64,000 nt of DNA, from positions 62,001-126,000 of the forward strand of contig JACJYH010000002.1 in the NCBI GenBank assembly GCA_020636195.1, written 5' to 3'. The DNA comes from Lewinellaceae bacterium. Its GTDB lineage: Bacteria; Bacteroidota; Bacteroidia; Chitinophagales; Saprospiraceae. Positions 55,393 to 63,542 of this stretch are shown piece after piece (the stretch's first letter is position 1; each line of letters starts with the position of its first letter). Both the position numbers and the translations under genes were made by a program. The notes below the pieces were generated by a model. That model worked only from the letters and a program-made list of their open reading frames with translations. It was not told the DNA's origin and did not search any database.

Positions 55393-56385
55393 ATGAAGTC
55401 ACTGAACTATTTTGTTTTTTGTGTGATTATTGCCTTTTCAGTTGCATCTTGCAAGCAAGATAAGCACGAAACAAAGGTAGAAACAACGGAACAAAAGCCC
55501 AACAAACCGGCTGTCAAAATACCCAAAGTAGACCAAGATTCACTGTATTCTTTTACAGAAAAACAAGTGAATTTCGGAGTCCGGGTACCCGGGACAGACG
55601 GCCATTTGAAAACGAGGGATTGGATAGTGGAGAAAATGCGTTCTTATGGTGCTGATGTGCAATTGCAGGAATTTAAGGCCACTTTCTTAACCAAAAGGGA
55701 TGTCCAGTCTTATAATATTATAGCCAAAATTAACCCGGATCACAAAGAAAGAGTGATATTATTTGCGCATTGGGATACCCGATTGATTGCAGAAAAGGAT
55801 AAAGATGAAGCCAAGCAAGACAAGCCTATATTAGGTGCGGTAGATGGTGCGAGTGGTGTTGCTGCATTGATTGAGATAGCTAGACAGTTGAAAATCAATC
55901 CGATAGACTTAGGCGTAGATTTTGTTTTTTTTGATGCCGAAGATCAAGGTAGTGGAGGTGACAATACCTGGTGTTTAGGTTCTCAATATTGGTCAAAAGG
56001 ATTTAACAAAAATGACATCAAGCCTCAATATGGAATTTTATTGGATTTGGTGGGTGCAAAAGGCGCACAATATAGTAAGGAAGCGGTTTCTGCAACGTAT
56101 GCTGGTGCTATACAAGATAAAGTTTGGGATATTGCTCATAAAATGGGGAAAGCCAATGTATTTCTTCAGAGCCACATAGATGGAATCACAGATGATCATT
56201 ATTATGTCAATACTATTGCGGGGATTCCAACCATAGACATCATCCAAACCTACCCATCAGGAATTTTTGCGCCTTATCACCATACTCATGATGATAATCT
56301 CGATGCCATAGACAAGGAAAATTTAGCAGCAGTAACCCAAGTGGTTTTAGCCGTCGTTTGTAAAACATCAGATGGAACTTTTTAA
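55393..56385 (+). CDS. M28-family peptidase / glutaminyl cyclase-like lipoprotein
   Basis: I start at ATG 55393, giving a lipoprotein signal with lipobox FSVASC (Cys20) and 330 residues. The zinc enzyme shows its ligands in order: FAHWDTR (His/Asp), AVDGASG (Asp), DAEDQG (Glu), DLVGAKG, and PYHHTHDDNLD (His). The order and the single-zinc-like HWDTR match the glutaminyl-peptide cyclotransferase branch of M28, which forms N-terminal pyroglutamate, as well as aminopeptidases. T9SS cargoes in Bacteroidota often carry N-terminal pyroglutamate, so a maturation role is plausible but not shown. It follows cysS by 4 bases. Confidence 0.87.
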   Translation: MKSLNYFVFCVIIAFSVASCKQDKHETKVETTEQKPNKPAVKIPKVDQDSLYSFTEKQVNFGVRVPGTDGHLKTRDWIVEKMRSYGADVQLQEFKATFLTKRDVQSYNIIAKINPDHKERVILFAHWDTRLIAEKDKDEAKQDKPILGAVDGASGVAALIEIARQLKINPIDLGVDFVFFDAEDQGSGGDNTWCLGSQYWSKGFNKNDIKPQYGILLDLVGAKGAQYSKEAVSATYAGAIQDKVWDIAHKMGKANVFLQSHIDGITDDHYYVNTIAGIPTIDIIQTYPSGIFAPYHHTHDDNLDAIDKENLAAVTQVVLAVVCKTSDGTF

Positions 56386-56413
56386 AAATTTAAAAACAAT
56401 TAAAATATAATTT

Positions 56414-57457
56414 ATGAGATCATTTATTGCCATTATCATGATTAGTTTCATGACTTCTTCCCTAATGGGTCAAGAAGTAAGTACTGCCCAATGGACACTT
56501 GTGCATGAACGTACTGCAGATTGGTGCCCATACTGTGGTGGATGGGGTTGGGATTTGAAGGACAAAATTCTTACCACATTCAAAGACAAGAATCTAATAT
56601 TTTTAGCTGTACATTATAGTGGTGGACTACAAACACCATTGACACAGGGATTTGCTGCAAATTTTGGAGGTGTCAGTCAGCCCGTATTTTTCGAGGGATC
56701 CACAGATATTGGTGCAAATTCTTCTAACATCTCAACGGTAATAACAGACCTTGGAGCTGTTGTTGAATTTAATGATTTCAGCGATGCCTATGCAGGTGTG
56801 GGATTAGATGCAAAACTGGATGATGATAAAAACTTAACGGTTAATGCCACGGTAGAAATTTTGGAAAATGTTAGTAGTAGCACCTCCAATTCAGAATACT
56901 ATTTTGGATTGTATTTAGCTGAAGATGTGATGCATTCTCAATCCGGAAAAACAGGATTGGTTTTGCACGAAAATGTATTGACCAAGAGCTTTTTTACTGA
57001 AGACTTTGGAAAATTAATTGCAGCAGGCCAATTGAACAAAGGCACTGTGTACAAATATTCAGGCACACTTTCCAATATTACAAATTCTGTAGAAAACTTG
57101 AAAGTAGTAGGTATAATTTGGAGTAAACCTAACGATAAATATTTGTTTTTCAATGGGAACATCGCCAATGTATCTAGAATTTCAGGAACAAATGATATCT
57201 CAAATTTTCTCAACTTTACTGCATTCCAAGGTGAAAGTGGTGATATTAAAGTTGAAGTAACGTCTGATGAATCATTGGCAGGAGCGCAAGTGGTATTGAC
57301 TGATAATGCAGGAAAAACAATAGCAAAACAAGCGTTCATCAACGGTGATGCTGGAAAGAAATCAATGTCATTTAGACAAAATTTAGAAACTGGTATTTAC
57401 TATATTACCTTAACAAAGGGAGATAAAACATTGACTAAATCGGTCTTATATCAATAG
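56414..57457 (+). CDS. Omp28-like secreted protein with thioredoxin-type CPYC motif and T9SS type A domain
   Basis: The 347-residue protein has a signal peptide (to ~SSLMGQ), then a thioredoxin-fold domain with the redox motif CPYC (38-41) in HERTADWCPYCGGWGWDLKD, as in Omp28-related Bacteroidota proteins. A beta-rich middle follows. The last ~75 residues are a T9SS type A sorting domain (VEVTSDESLAGAQVVLTDNAGKTI, GIYYITLTKGDKTLTKSVLY). It should reach the cell surface or medium; a role in disulphide chemistry or adhesion is open. It lies 28 bases after the M28 gene and is followed by a strong terminator. Confidence 0.88.
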   Translation: MRSFIAIIMISFMTSSLMGQEVSTAQWTLVHERTADWCPYCGGWGWDLKDKILTTFKDKNLIFLAVHYSGGLQTPLTQGFAANFGGVSQPVFFEGSTDIGANSSNISTVITDLGAVVEFNDFSDAYAGVGLDAKLDDDKNLTVNATVEILENVSSSTSNSEYYFGLYLAEDVMHSQSGKTGLVLHENVLTKSFFTEDFGKLIAAGQLNKGTVYKYSGTLSNITNSVENLKVVGIIWSKPNDKYLFFNGNIANVSRISGTNDISNFLNFTAFQGESGDIKVEVTSDESLAGAQVVLTDNAGKTIAKQAFINGDAGKKSMSFRQNLETGIYYITLTKGDKTLTKSVLYQ

Positions 57458-57470
57458 AAAAGAGTAGTAT

Positions 57471-57519
57471 ATATAAACTAAAAAGGCATCCGTATAAGGG
57501 ATGCCTTTTTAGTTTATAT
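57471..57519. terminator. Perfect 21-bp bidirectional terminator
   Basis: A perfect 21-bp inverted repeat (57471-57491 and 57499-57519) with a 7-nt loop separates the convergent Omp28-like and OsmC genes. Its core GGCATCC / GGATGCC is flanked by A-runs on one side and T-runs on the other, so it works as a rho-independent terminator for both strands. Confidence 0.93.
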
Positions 57520-57528
57520 CCTTTAGAT

Positions 57529-57966
57529 TTACCCTTTGGAAATATGGATAGAAATGGTGCGTATCGCATTCAAACTATTAGAAATCAAGCAAACGTTCTC
57601 AGACTTGTGCAGCAACCTTTCAGCTTTTTGCTTTTGTTCCATATCAGGAATTTTCAGATAGGTTTCAAAATGGATTTCGGAAATCATATATTTGCCGTCT
57701 TTCATCTCTAGTTTACCCTTTGCTTTGGAATCAAAGGAAGTGAACTCTAGTTTTGAATTTTCAGCAATTGCAAGAAAAGTTGTCATCAAACAACTATTGG
57801 CGGCAGCCACCAAAAGGTGTTCAGGTGACCAAATCCCATCTATTCCTCCTTTGAATTCCGGTGGAGTTGCCACTTGGATTCTATTGTCTAAAGCGTCAGA
57901 ACTGGCCATACCTATGCGCCCTTGTTCCCATTTTATATCCACTTCATAATCATGTGTGATAGACAT
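57529..57966 (-). CDS. OsmC/Ohr-family protein
   Basis: The start is ATG 57966 (MSITHDYEVDIKWEQGRIGM); a longer frame would run over the small membrane protein gene. The 145-residue protein has the OsmC fold with both redox cysteines: Cys59 in AANSCLMTTFLA and Cys126 in SENVCLISNS. Family members reduce organic hydroperoxides with thiol donors. It is the last gene of a rhodanese / membrane protein / OsmC set on the minus strand, 22 bases after the membrane protein, and ends against the strong terminator. A role in sulphur or peroxide handling is inferred. Confidence 0.92.
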   Translation of the reverse strand: MSITHDYEVDIKWEQGRIGMASSDALDNRIQVATPPEFKGGIDGIWSPEHLLVAAANSCLMTTFLAIAENSKLEFTSFDSKAKGKLEMKDGKYMISEIHFETYLKIPDMEQKQKAERLLHKSENVCLISNSLNAIRTISIHISKG

Positions 57967-57988
57967 AATATTTATTGTTTTATTTTTA

Positions 57989-58171
57989 TTATTTTGTTGG
58001 ACAACCACTATCTGCGGCACACCCAAATCCAAAGATACCCATACCCATGACATACAATCCTGCAATGATCCAGATATAGGAGCCATCCATAACGGATGAA
58101 ATGATGAATACCAATCCTAGTAAAATATAGACCCATCTTTTCAATGATATTCGCGAAAGTGCTGCTATCAT
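57989..58171 (-). CDS. Small two-helix membrane protein with C-terminal Cys cluster
   Basis: This 60-residue protein has two hydrophobic helices (VYILLGLVFIISSV and IWIIAGLYVMGMGIFGFG) and ends CAADSGC, like DUF2892-type proteins that often follow rhodaneses in Bacteroidota. Its ATG overlaps the rhodanese stop by 4 bases, so the two are translationally coupled. The paired cysteines may take part in sulphur transfer; this is inference. It is too small to be sure from sequence alone but the context supports it. Confidence 0.75.
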   Translation of the reverse strand: MIAALSRISLKRWVYILLGLVFIISSVMDGSYIWIIAGLYVMGMGIFGFGCAADSGCPTK

Positions 58172-58428
58172 AACGATTCTTGTTGATTTACGACTAAATT
58201 ATTGACTTGCAACCATGAACCTCCATTACTGGCATCAATGCCATTTTTTATAAGAAAATCGGCGGCTTGTTGCGATCTATTCCCATTACTACAACAGCAA
58301 ACGATGGGTGCCTGAAATAGTTTTATCTCTTCTACCCATTTATGCAGGTCAATCAAAGGGATGTTCTTACTATCAACCACATGTCCACCCATAAATTCAT
58401 GATATGTCCTTACATCTATAATTGTCAT
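58168..58428 (-). CDS. Single-domain rhodanese
   Basis: The 86-residue protein is a short rhodanese: IIDVRTYHEFMGGHVVDSKNIPL at the N-terminus and the active-site loop CSNGNR with Cys46 and Arg51 within VCCCSNGNRSQQAADFL. It moves sulfane sulphur from a donor such as thiosulphate to a thiol acceptor. Two extra cysteines precede the active one (44-46, CCC), which is unusual. It heads the set with the small membrane protein and OsmC. The divergent alkaline phosphatase gene lies 162 bases away. Confidence 0.92.
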   Translation of the reverse strand: MTIIDVRTYHEFMGGHVVDSKNIPLIDLHKWVEEIKLFQAPIVCCCSNGNRSQQAADFLIKNGIDASNGGSWLQVNNLVVNQQESL

Positions 58429-58540
58429 CTATTGATTCTTAATATTAAATTAATCACAAAGATACTAGGATATTACATGCTGAATTGTAACTTGCGTCAC
58501 TATCTTAAAAGTGTTTTATTTTTACGTTCACAAGGGGATA

Positions 58541-58573
58541 TTGGTATTTTAATCAACATTATTATTATTTTTG
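58541..58573 (+). promoter_or_regulatory. Bacteroidota-type promoter for the alkaline phosphatase gene
   Basis: TTG at 58541-58543, a 22-bp spacer and TATTTTTG at 58566-58573 match the TTG-N17-23-TAnnTTTG consensus. The start codon at 58591 is 17 bases downstream of the -7 box, so the leader would be short. Confidence 0.5.
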
Positions 58574-58590
58574 TAGTATAAAATCAAGAA

Positions 58591-60003
58591 ATGAAGCGTA
58601 GACAATTTTTTCAAAACACCACACTGGGACTAACCGGAAGTGCATTTTTGTTGCCATTTACCGGGCATTCTACTCCTAGCTTGTTTAAAAATAATATTTT
58701 ATCGGTCAAGAAAAAAGCGCAAAATATCATTTTTATGGTGAGCGATGGAATGAGTGAAGGAACGCTTACTATGGGTGATCTTTATATGAGACGATCCGGG
58801 AAAGGATCGAATTGGTTGAATTTATATCGTGAAGGGAAAGCCACAAGGGCATTGATGGACATGGCGTCCGCTTCCTCTATGGTGACTGATAGTGCGGCTG
58901 CGAGTTCATCTTGGGGAGGCGGCCACAGAGTTCCAAATGGAAAACTGAATTATGGAGCAAAGGGTGAAGAATATACACCAATATGGCAAAAATTCAAGTC
59001 GGCAGGTAAGAAAGTAGGTTGTGTAACGACAGTTCCAATCACTCATGCAACGCCGGCCGGATTTTGTGTAATCAATAAAACACGTGGCGAACAACCGGAA
59101 ATAGCTGAACAATACCTTGCCTTGAAATTCGATGTGATGATGGGTGGTGGTAGCAAGTATTTTGTTGAAAGACAAGATAAAGTGGATATGTATGACACAT
59201 ATAGGAAAAACGGATATGTCGTAGTGGAATCCAAGCATGATATGGATGAGCTGCAGCATGTAAATAAACCTGTCTTGGGTGTATTTGATAAAAATGGATT
59301 GCCTTATGCAATAGATCGAAAGCAGGGTGACGGTCAGTTTGATAAAGTGCCTACATTGGCAGAAATGACATCTAAGGCCATTGATCTTATGAAGAAACAT
59401 CCTAAAGGTTTTTGTCTCCAAGTAGAAAGTGGAAAGGTAGATTGGGCAGCTCATGCCAATGATGCGCCTGCATTGATATATGATCAAGTGCAGTTTGAAG
59501 ACGCAGTCAGGGTCGCTTTGGATTTTGCAGAAAAGGACGGAAATACATTGGTGATCATCACTTCTGATCATGGAAACTCCAATCCCGGATTATATTATGG
59601 TGAAAATGCAGATAAAAACTTTGAAAAAATCTTCGATGTCACGATGTCCAATGAAACCATTCTGAACAAGATATCTAAGTCAACACCAATTTCTGACCTG
59701 AAAGACCTCATTAAAACAAATCAAGGCTTTGATATCAGTGATGAGGATGCAGCTTTGATCATCAGCAAATATGAACACCTTGATGAAACCGGAGTATATA
59801 ATCCTTATAAACTTCCCTTCAAGACGTATGGTGAAATATTTTCAAAACATTTTTCCATAGCGTTTGGTGGTGTTGATCATTCAGCTGATTTCACTGAGCT
59901 GACCATGTTTGGCCCGGGCAGTGAGCACTTAAAACCATTGGTAAAAAATACTGAATTACATGACTTTATGTTGCATGTGGCAGAAGTAGAGTGCAAAGGT
60001 TAG
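58591..60003 (+). CDS. Alkaline phosphatase (PhoA family), probably Tat-exported
   Basis: The 470-residue phosphomonoesterase has the metal-binding FMVSDGMSEG (Asp52), the nucleophile Ser101 in MVTDSAAASS, ATPAGF, ITSDHGNSNPG and GGVDHSADF with zinc ligands near the C-terminus. The N-terminus MKRRQFFQNTTLGLTGSAFLLPF has a twin-arginine-like motif (KRRQFF) followed by a hydrophobic core, so export by Tat is likely. It releases phosphate from organic esters in the periplasm or outside. A promoter matching the Bacteroidota consensus lies just upstream; no Pho box could be identified. Confidence 0.92.
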   Translation: MKRRQFFQNTTLGLTGSAFLLPFTGHSTPSLFKNNILSVKKKAQNIIFMVSDGMSEGTLTMGDLYMRRSGKGSNWLNLYREGKATRALMDMASASSMVTDSAAASSSWGGGHRVPNGKLNYGAKGEEYTPIWQKFKSAGKKVGCVTTVPITHATPAGFCVINKTRGEQPEIAEQYLALKFDVMMGGGSKYFVERQDKVDMYDTYRKNGYVVVESKHDMDELQHVNKPVLGVFDKNGLPYAIDRKQGDGQFDKVPTLAEMTSKAIDLMKKHPKGFCLQVESGKVDWAAHANDAPALIYDQVQFEDAVRVALDFAEKDGNTLVIITSDHGNSNPGLYYGENADKNFEKIFDVTMSNETILNKISKSTPISDLKDLIKTNQGFDISDEDAALIISKYEHLDETGVYNPYKLPFKTYGEIFSKHFSIAFGGVDHSADFTELTMFGPGSEHLKPLVKNTELHDFMLHVAEVECKG

Positions 60004-60112
60004 GTAGTAAGACTGAGCATTTGTACTTTCTTTTTATATTAACAATTGGTTAATGGCATAATTAATTGACTGCAATATAGTAATTTTGTTATTTGTCCTA
60101 ATGTGAACTGTT

Positions 60113-62356
60113 ATGCCGGTAGGTGTTGCCATAAATAAAGAGGAGCTCGTAAGTGTCAGAGCGAAGTTTGATGAGGTGATTTCCAGCATGGAACCAAATC
60201 TCAAAGAAGAAGATCGCGAAAATCTGGAGAAGGCATATGATTTAGCATTAGATGCACATAAACTACAGAGACGTAAATCTGGCGAACCCTACATATTCCA
60301 TCCCATAGAAGTAGCACGTATCTGTGCCCAAGAGATTGGGCTTGGACCTACGGCGATTATCTGTGCTTTGCTCCATGACGTTGTAGAAGATACACCCGTT
60401 ACCTTAGATGATATTCACAATATTTTTGGACAAAAAGTATCAGTGATAGTTGATGGGTTGACAAAATTAGATGGTTCGAACCTCCAAGAAAGTGTGGACA
60501 GCCCTCAAGCTGAGAATTTTAAGAAAGTGCTCAGTACATTGGTAGTAGATGTAAGGGTCGTATTGATCAAAATGGCAGACAGATTGCACAATCTACGTAC
60601 CATAGATGCTCAGCCCAAGCACAAACAGCTCAAAATTGCAGCTGAAACAGATTACATATACACACCACTTGCGCATAGACTTGGATTGTACAATATCAAG
60701 ACAGAGTTTCAAGATATTTGTTTGAAGATTACAGATCCGGAAATATACCACGATATTGCCCAAAAGCTCCAGTATTCTAATGTAGAAAGGACACAATATA
60801 TCGAGCAATTTATTAAACCTCTTCAGGATGAATTGACGCATTTGGCTATGCCATTTAGAGTTTTGGGTAGGATGAAGGCGATATCTTCTATCTACAATAA
60901 GATGAAAGCTTCCAAGGTGACATTTGATGAAATCTACGACATTTTCGCAGTAAGGATCATCATTGATGTGCCTATAGATAAAGAGAAAAGTTACTGCTGG
61001 CAGATTTACTCCATTATCACTGACGTGTATAAACCTATTCCGGAACGATTGAAGGATTGGATCACGACACCGAAAGGAAATGGCTATGAATCACTGCATA
61101 CCACAGTCATTGGCCCGCAAGGTAGATATGTGGAAGTACAGGTTAGAACGGAGAGAATGGATGAGATCGCCGAAAGGGGATTTGCCGCTCACTGGAAATA
61201 TAAAGGCATTCGTAAAACTGAAAATGTCTATGACAATTGGTTGGACAATATTCGGGAATTGATGGATGCCAAGCATTCCAATGCAATGGAGTTTGTCAAT
61301 GACTTCAAGACCAACCTATTTAATGAGGAAGTCTATGTCTATACACCAAAAGGGGAGATGCGTATCATTCCAAAAGGCGCCACAGCTTTGGATTTTGCAT
61401 TTGAAATTCACTCTGATGTCGGTTACCATGCCACAGCCATAAAAGTCAACAATAAGTTGGTGCCAATGGGTTATAAGTTGAGCAACGGTGATCAAATACA
61501 GGTCATTACCAATAAAAATCAGAAACCTACAGAAGATTGGTTGAAGATGGTAGTGACGGGAAAAGCAAGGGCAAAAATACGTTCTTCCATGAAAGAAGAG
61601 CGAAGAAAAGTTGGGGAAATCGGTAAAGAAGCTCTTGAGAGAAAATTGAAGAATTTGAAGCTGGATTTTGAAGATAATGTGGACATCATCTCCAAATATT
61701 TTGGCTTTAAGTCCCGAATCGACTTGTATTACGCCATCAGTCAAGAGGATGTAAAAGTTTCAGATATCAAGAACTACACTATAGAAAGTGGCAAGTTGGT
61801 ATTTAGGAAGGAAGAAGAAGATGATGCATTGGGTGCCGAAGCATTGAAGGAGGAACTTAAAAAGGTTCAAAGACCGGCAAAAGAAAACCATTCCAATATT
61901 TTGGTCAATGGTGAACCGGCAGATATCTATCAGTTTTCTTTAGCATCATGCTGCAATCCGGTGATGGGTGATGAAATTTTCGCATATCTTACTACAAATT
62001 CCGGTTTGAAAATACATAGGAGTTCATGTCCTAATGCGGTAAACCTATTAGCAAATTATGGATATAGGGTGATGAAGGCAGATTGGGCTGACAAGGTTTC
62101 TACAAACTTTATCGTCGAGTTGCTAGTTCGAGGTATCGACTCCGGCCCAGGTGTGATACAACTTTTAACCAATGAATTGTCCAATAAATTAGGTGTCAAT
62201 ATCAAGTCGTTTTCCATTGAAGGAAAAGAAGGATTATTTGAAGGTAAGGTTGGAATCCACGTGCTCAATAGAGACCATTTGAATTTGGTTATTCATTCCC
62301 TAGAGAGTCTTGATGGTATATCCAGCGTCACTAGAACAGACAGGACATTCAAATAA
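60113..62356 (+). CDS. spoT: Bifunctional (p)ppGpp synthetase/hydrolase (RelA/SpoT)
   Basis: The 747-residue enzyme makes and breaks the alarmone (p)ppGpp. The N-terminal HD hydrolase domain is complete (FHPIEVARI with His63, HDVVED at 88-93, KMADRLHNLRT), so it can hydrolyse. The synthetase domain (~240-350) has DIFAVRIII, PKGNGYESLHTTV and RTERMDEIAERGFAAHW. A TGS domain (VYTPKGEMRIIPKGATALDFAFEIHSDVG), a zinc-finger-like segment (ASCCNPVMGDEIFAYLT) and a C-terminal ACT domain follow. TAATTTTG at 60081-60088 fits a -7 box without a matching TTG. The Fur-family gene starts 7 bases after the stop. Confidence 0.96.
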   Translation: MPVGVAINKEELVSVRAKFDEVISSMEPNLKEEDRENLEKAYDLALDAHKLQRRKSGEPYIFHPIEVARICAQEIGLGPTAIICALLHDVVEDTPVTLDDIHNIFGQKVSVIVDGLTKLDGSNLQESVDSPQAENFKKVLSTLVVDVRVVLIKMADRLHNLRTIDAQPKHKQLKIAAETDYIYTPLAHRLGLYNIKTEFQDICLKITDPEIYHDIAQKLQYSNVERTQYIEQFIKPLQDELTHLAMPFRVLGRMKAISSIYNKMKASKVTFDEIYDIFAVRIIIDVPIDKEKSYCWQIYSIITDVYKPIPERLKDWITTPKGNGYESLHTTVIGPQGRYVEVQVRTERMDEIAERGFAAHWKYKGIRKTENVYDNWLDNIRELMDAKHSNAMEFVNDFKTNLFNEEVYVYTPKGEMRIIPKGATALDFAFEIHSDVGYHATAIKVNNKLVPMGYKLSNGDQIQVITNKNQKPTEDWLKMVVTGKARAKIRSSMKEERRKVGEIGKEALERKLKNLKLDFEDNVDIISKYFGFKSRIDLYYAISQEDVKVSDIKNYTIESGKLVFRKEEEDDALGAEALKEELKKVQRPAKENHSNILVNGEPADIYQFSLASCCNPVMGDEIFAYLTTNSGLKIHRSSCPNAVNLLANYGYRVMKADWADKVSTNFIVELLVRGIDSGPGVIQLLTNELSNKLGVNIKSFSIEGKEGLFEGKVGIHVLNRDHLNLVIHSLESLDGISSVTRTDRTFK

Positions 62357-62363
62357 GTAATAC

Positions 62364-62843
62364 ATGAAAACTTCGCATCGGCAAATTGAGCAAATTGTGG
62401 AGGAAGTCAAAGTAATTTTTTCCGCCCACTTGGAGAGATTTCAGTTGAGAAAAACTCCAGAGAGGTTTGCTATTCTCGAAGAAGTGTATAGGAGAACCGA
62501 TCACTTTGATGCAGAAGCCTTATATCTTCACATGAAAAACAATAATTATCGCGTCAGTAGGGCAACGGTGTATAACACTTTGGAATTATTGGTGAACTGT
62601 GACTTGATATCCAGACATCAATTTGGAAAGAATACTGCGCATTATGAAAAATCCTATGGCTACAAACAACACGACCACTTGATATGCTTGGATTGTAATA
62701 AAGTTTCTGAATTTTGTGACCCGAGAATTCAACAAATAAAAGATACTATGGGCGAAATATTGCATTCAAAAATCAATCATCATGCGCTCAATTTATATGG
62801 TACTTGCACCATTCCTGATTGCGAGCACAAGCGCAAAGCATAA
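62364..62843 (+). CDS. Fur-family metal-dependent transcriptional regulator
   Basis: The 159-residue repressor has a winged-helix domain (LRKTPERFAILEEVYRRTDHFDAEALYLHM, RVSRATVYNTLELLVNCDLI) and a dimerisation domain with HDHLICLDCNKVSEFCD and the C-terminal CTIPDC, which supplies structural zinc cysteines. Fur, PerR and Zur cannot be told apart safely from sequence; the HxH and Cys pattern is general. It probably binds DNA when iron, manganese or zinc is bound. It lies between spoT (7 bases) and a methyltransferase gene (9 bases), a tight plus-strand group. Confidence 0.92.
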   Translation: MKTSHRQIEQIVEEVKVIFSAHLERFQLRKTPERFAILEEVYRRTDHFDAEALYLHMKNNNYRVSRATVYNTLELLVNCDLISRHQFGKNTAHYEKSYGYKQHDHLICLDCNKVSEFCDPRIQQIKDTMGEILHSKINHHALNLYGTCTIPDCEHKRKA

Positions 62844-62852
62844 TGTACTAGC

Positions 62853-63485
62853 ATGGATGTGATTTGTCCATTATGTGCGTCTCTGAAAAACAGACCTTAT
62901 GCAGATGGTAGATATCTGAATTGTGAAAATTGTCACGGACTATTTCTTCCTACACAGTATTTACCCAAATCTGAAGAAGAAAAAAAGCGATATGATTTGC
63001 ATACAAGTACTTCGGAAGATGCAGGCTATCATGAATACATCAAGCCATTAATACATGCCATTTTCCGCTGCCAAAATATGGGTGAAAAGTGTTTAGATTT
63101 TGGATCAGGGCCAAATTCGGTTCTCTCATCAACATTGGAAAAAGCTGGTTTTTCCGTGTATCAGTACGATCCATTCTACCAAAATGACTTGACTGTTTTA
63201 CAGCAGCAGTATGATTTTATAGTAGCATGTGAAGTGGTAGAGCATTTTCACTTTCCCAGTCCAGAATTCCAAAGATTGAGCCACACTTTGCTCAAGCCAA
63301 ATGGTCGATTGTACATCATGACACAAACCTTTTCCGGTTGTGAAGAAGAATTTGAACATTGGCATTATAGGAGAGATATTACGCATGTTTTTATCTATAG
63401 ATACGAGACAATGCAATGGATTCTGCAACATTTCTCTTTTAAAGAATTGAGTGCTGAAGGACGTGTATTTGTTTTCAATAAGTAA
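62853..63485 (+). CDS. Zinc-ribbon class I SAM methyltransferase
   Basis: This 210-residue protein begins with a zinc ribbon (Cys5, Cys8, Cys24, Cys27: CPLC and CENC) followed by a class I methyltransferase domain (CLDFGSGPNSVL, YQYDPFY, ACEVVEHFHFPSPEF, LLKPNGRLYIMTQ). The zinc ribbon plus this domain is found in a broad bacterial family annotated as methyltransferase; the substrate is unknown. It follows the Fur-family gene by 9 bases. The EamA-type transporter gene starts 57 bases downstream. Confidence 0.88.
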   Translation: MDVICPLCASLKNRPYADGRYLNCENCHGLFLPTQYLPKSEEEKKRYDLHTSTSEDAGYHEYIKPLIHAIFRCQNMGEKCLDFGSGPNSVLSSTLEKAGFSVYQYDPFYQNDLTVLQQQYDFIVACEVVEHFHFPSPEFQRLSHTLLKPNGRLYIMTQTFSGCEEEFEHWHYRRDITHVFIYRYETMQWILQHFSFKELSAEGRVFVFNK

Positions 63486-63542
63486 TGATCTTCTATGTTT
63501 GGTAGATTAGATTTCGTTTCTTTGCATTTTTTTTCAAAGTAG

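Noticed and set aside
58906..59571. 221-codon minus-strand open frame inside the alkaline phosphatase gene
   Set aside because: The plus-strand gene has full catalytic motifs; the opposite frame is Cys/His/Ile rich noise with no family resemblance.
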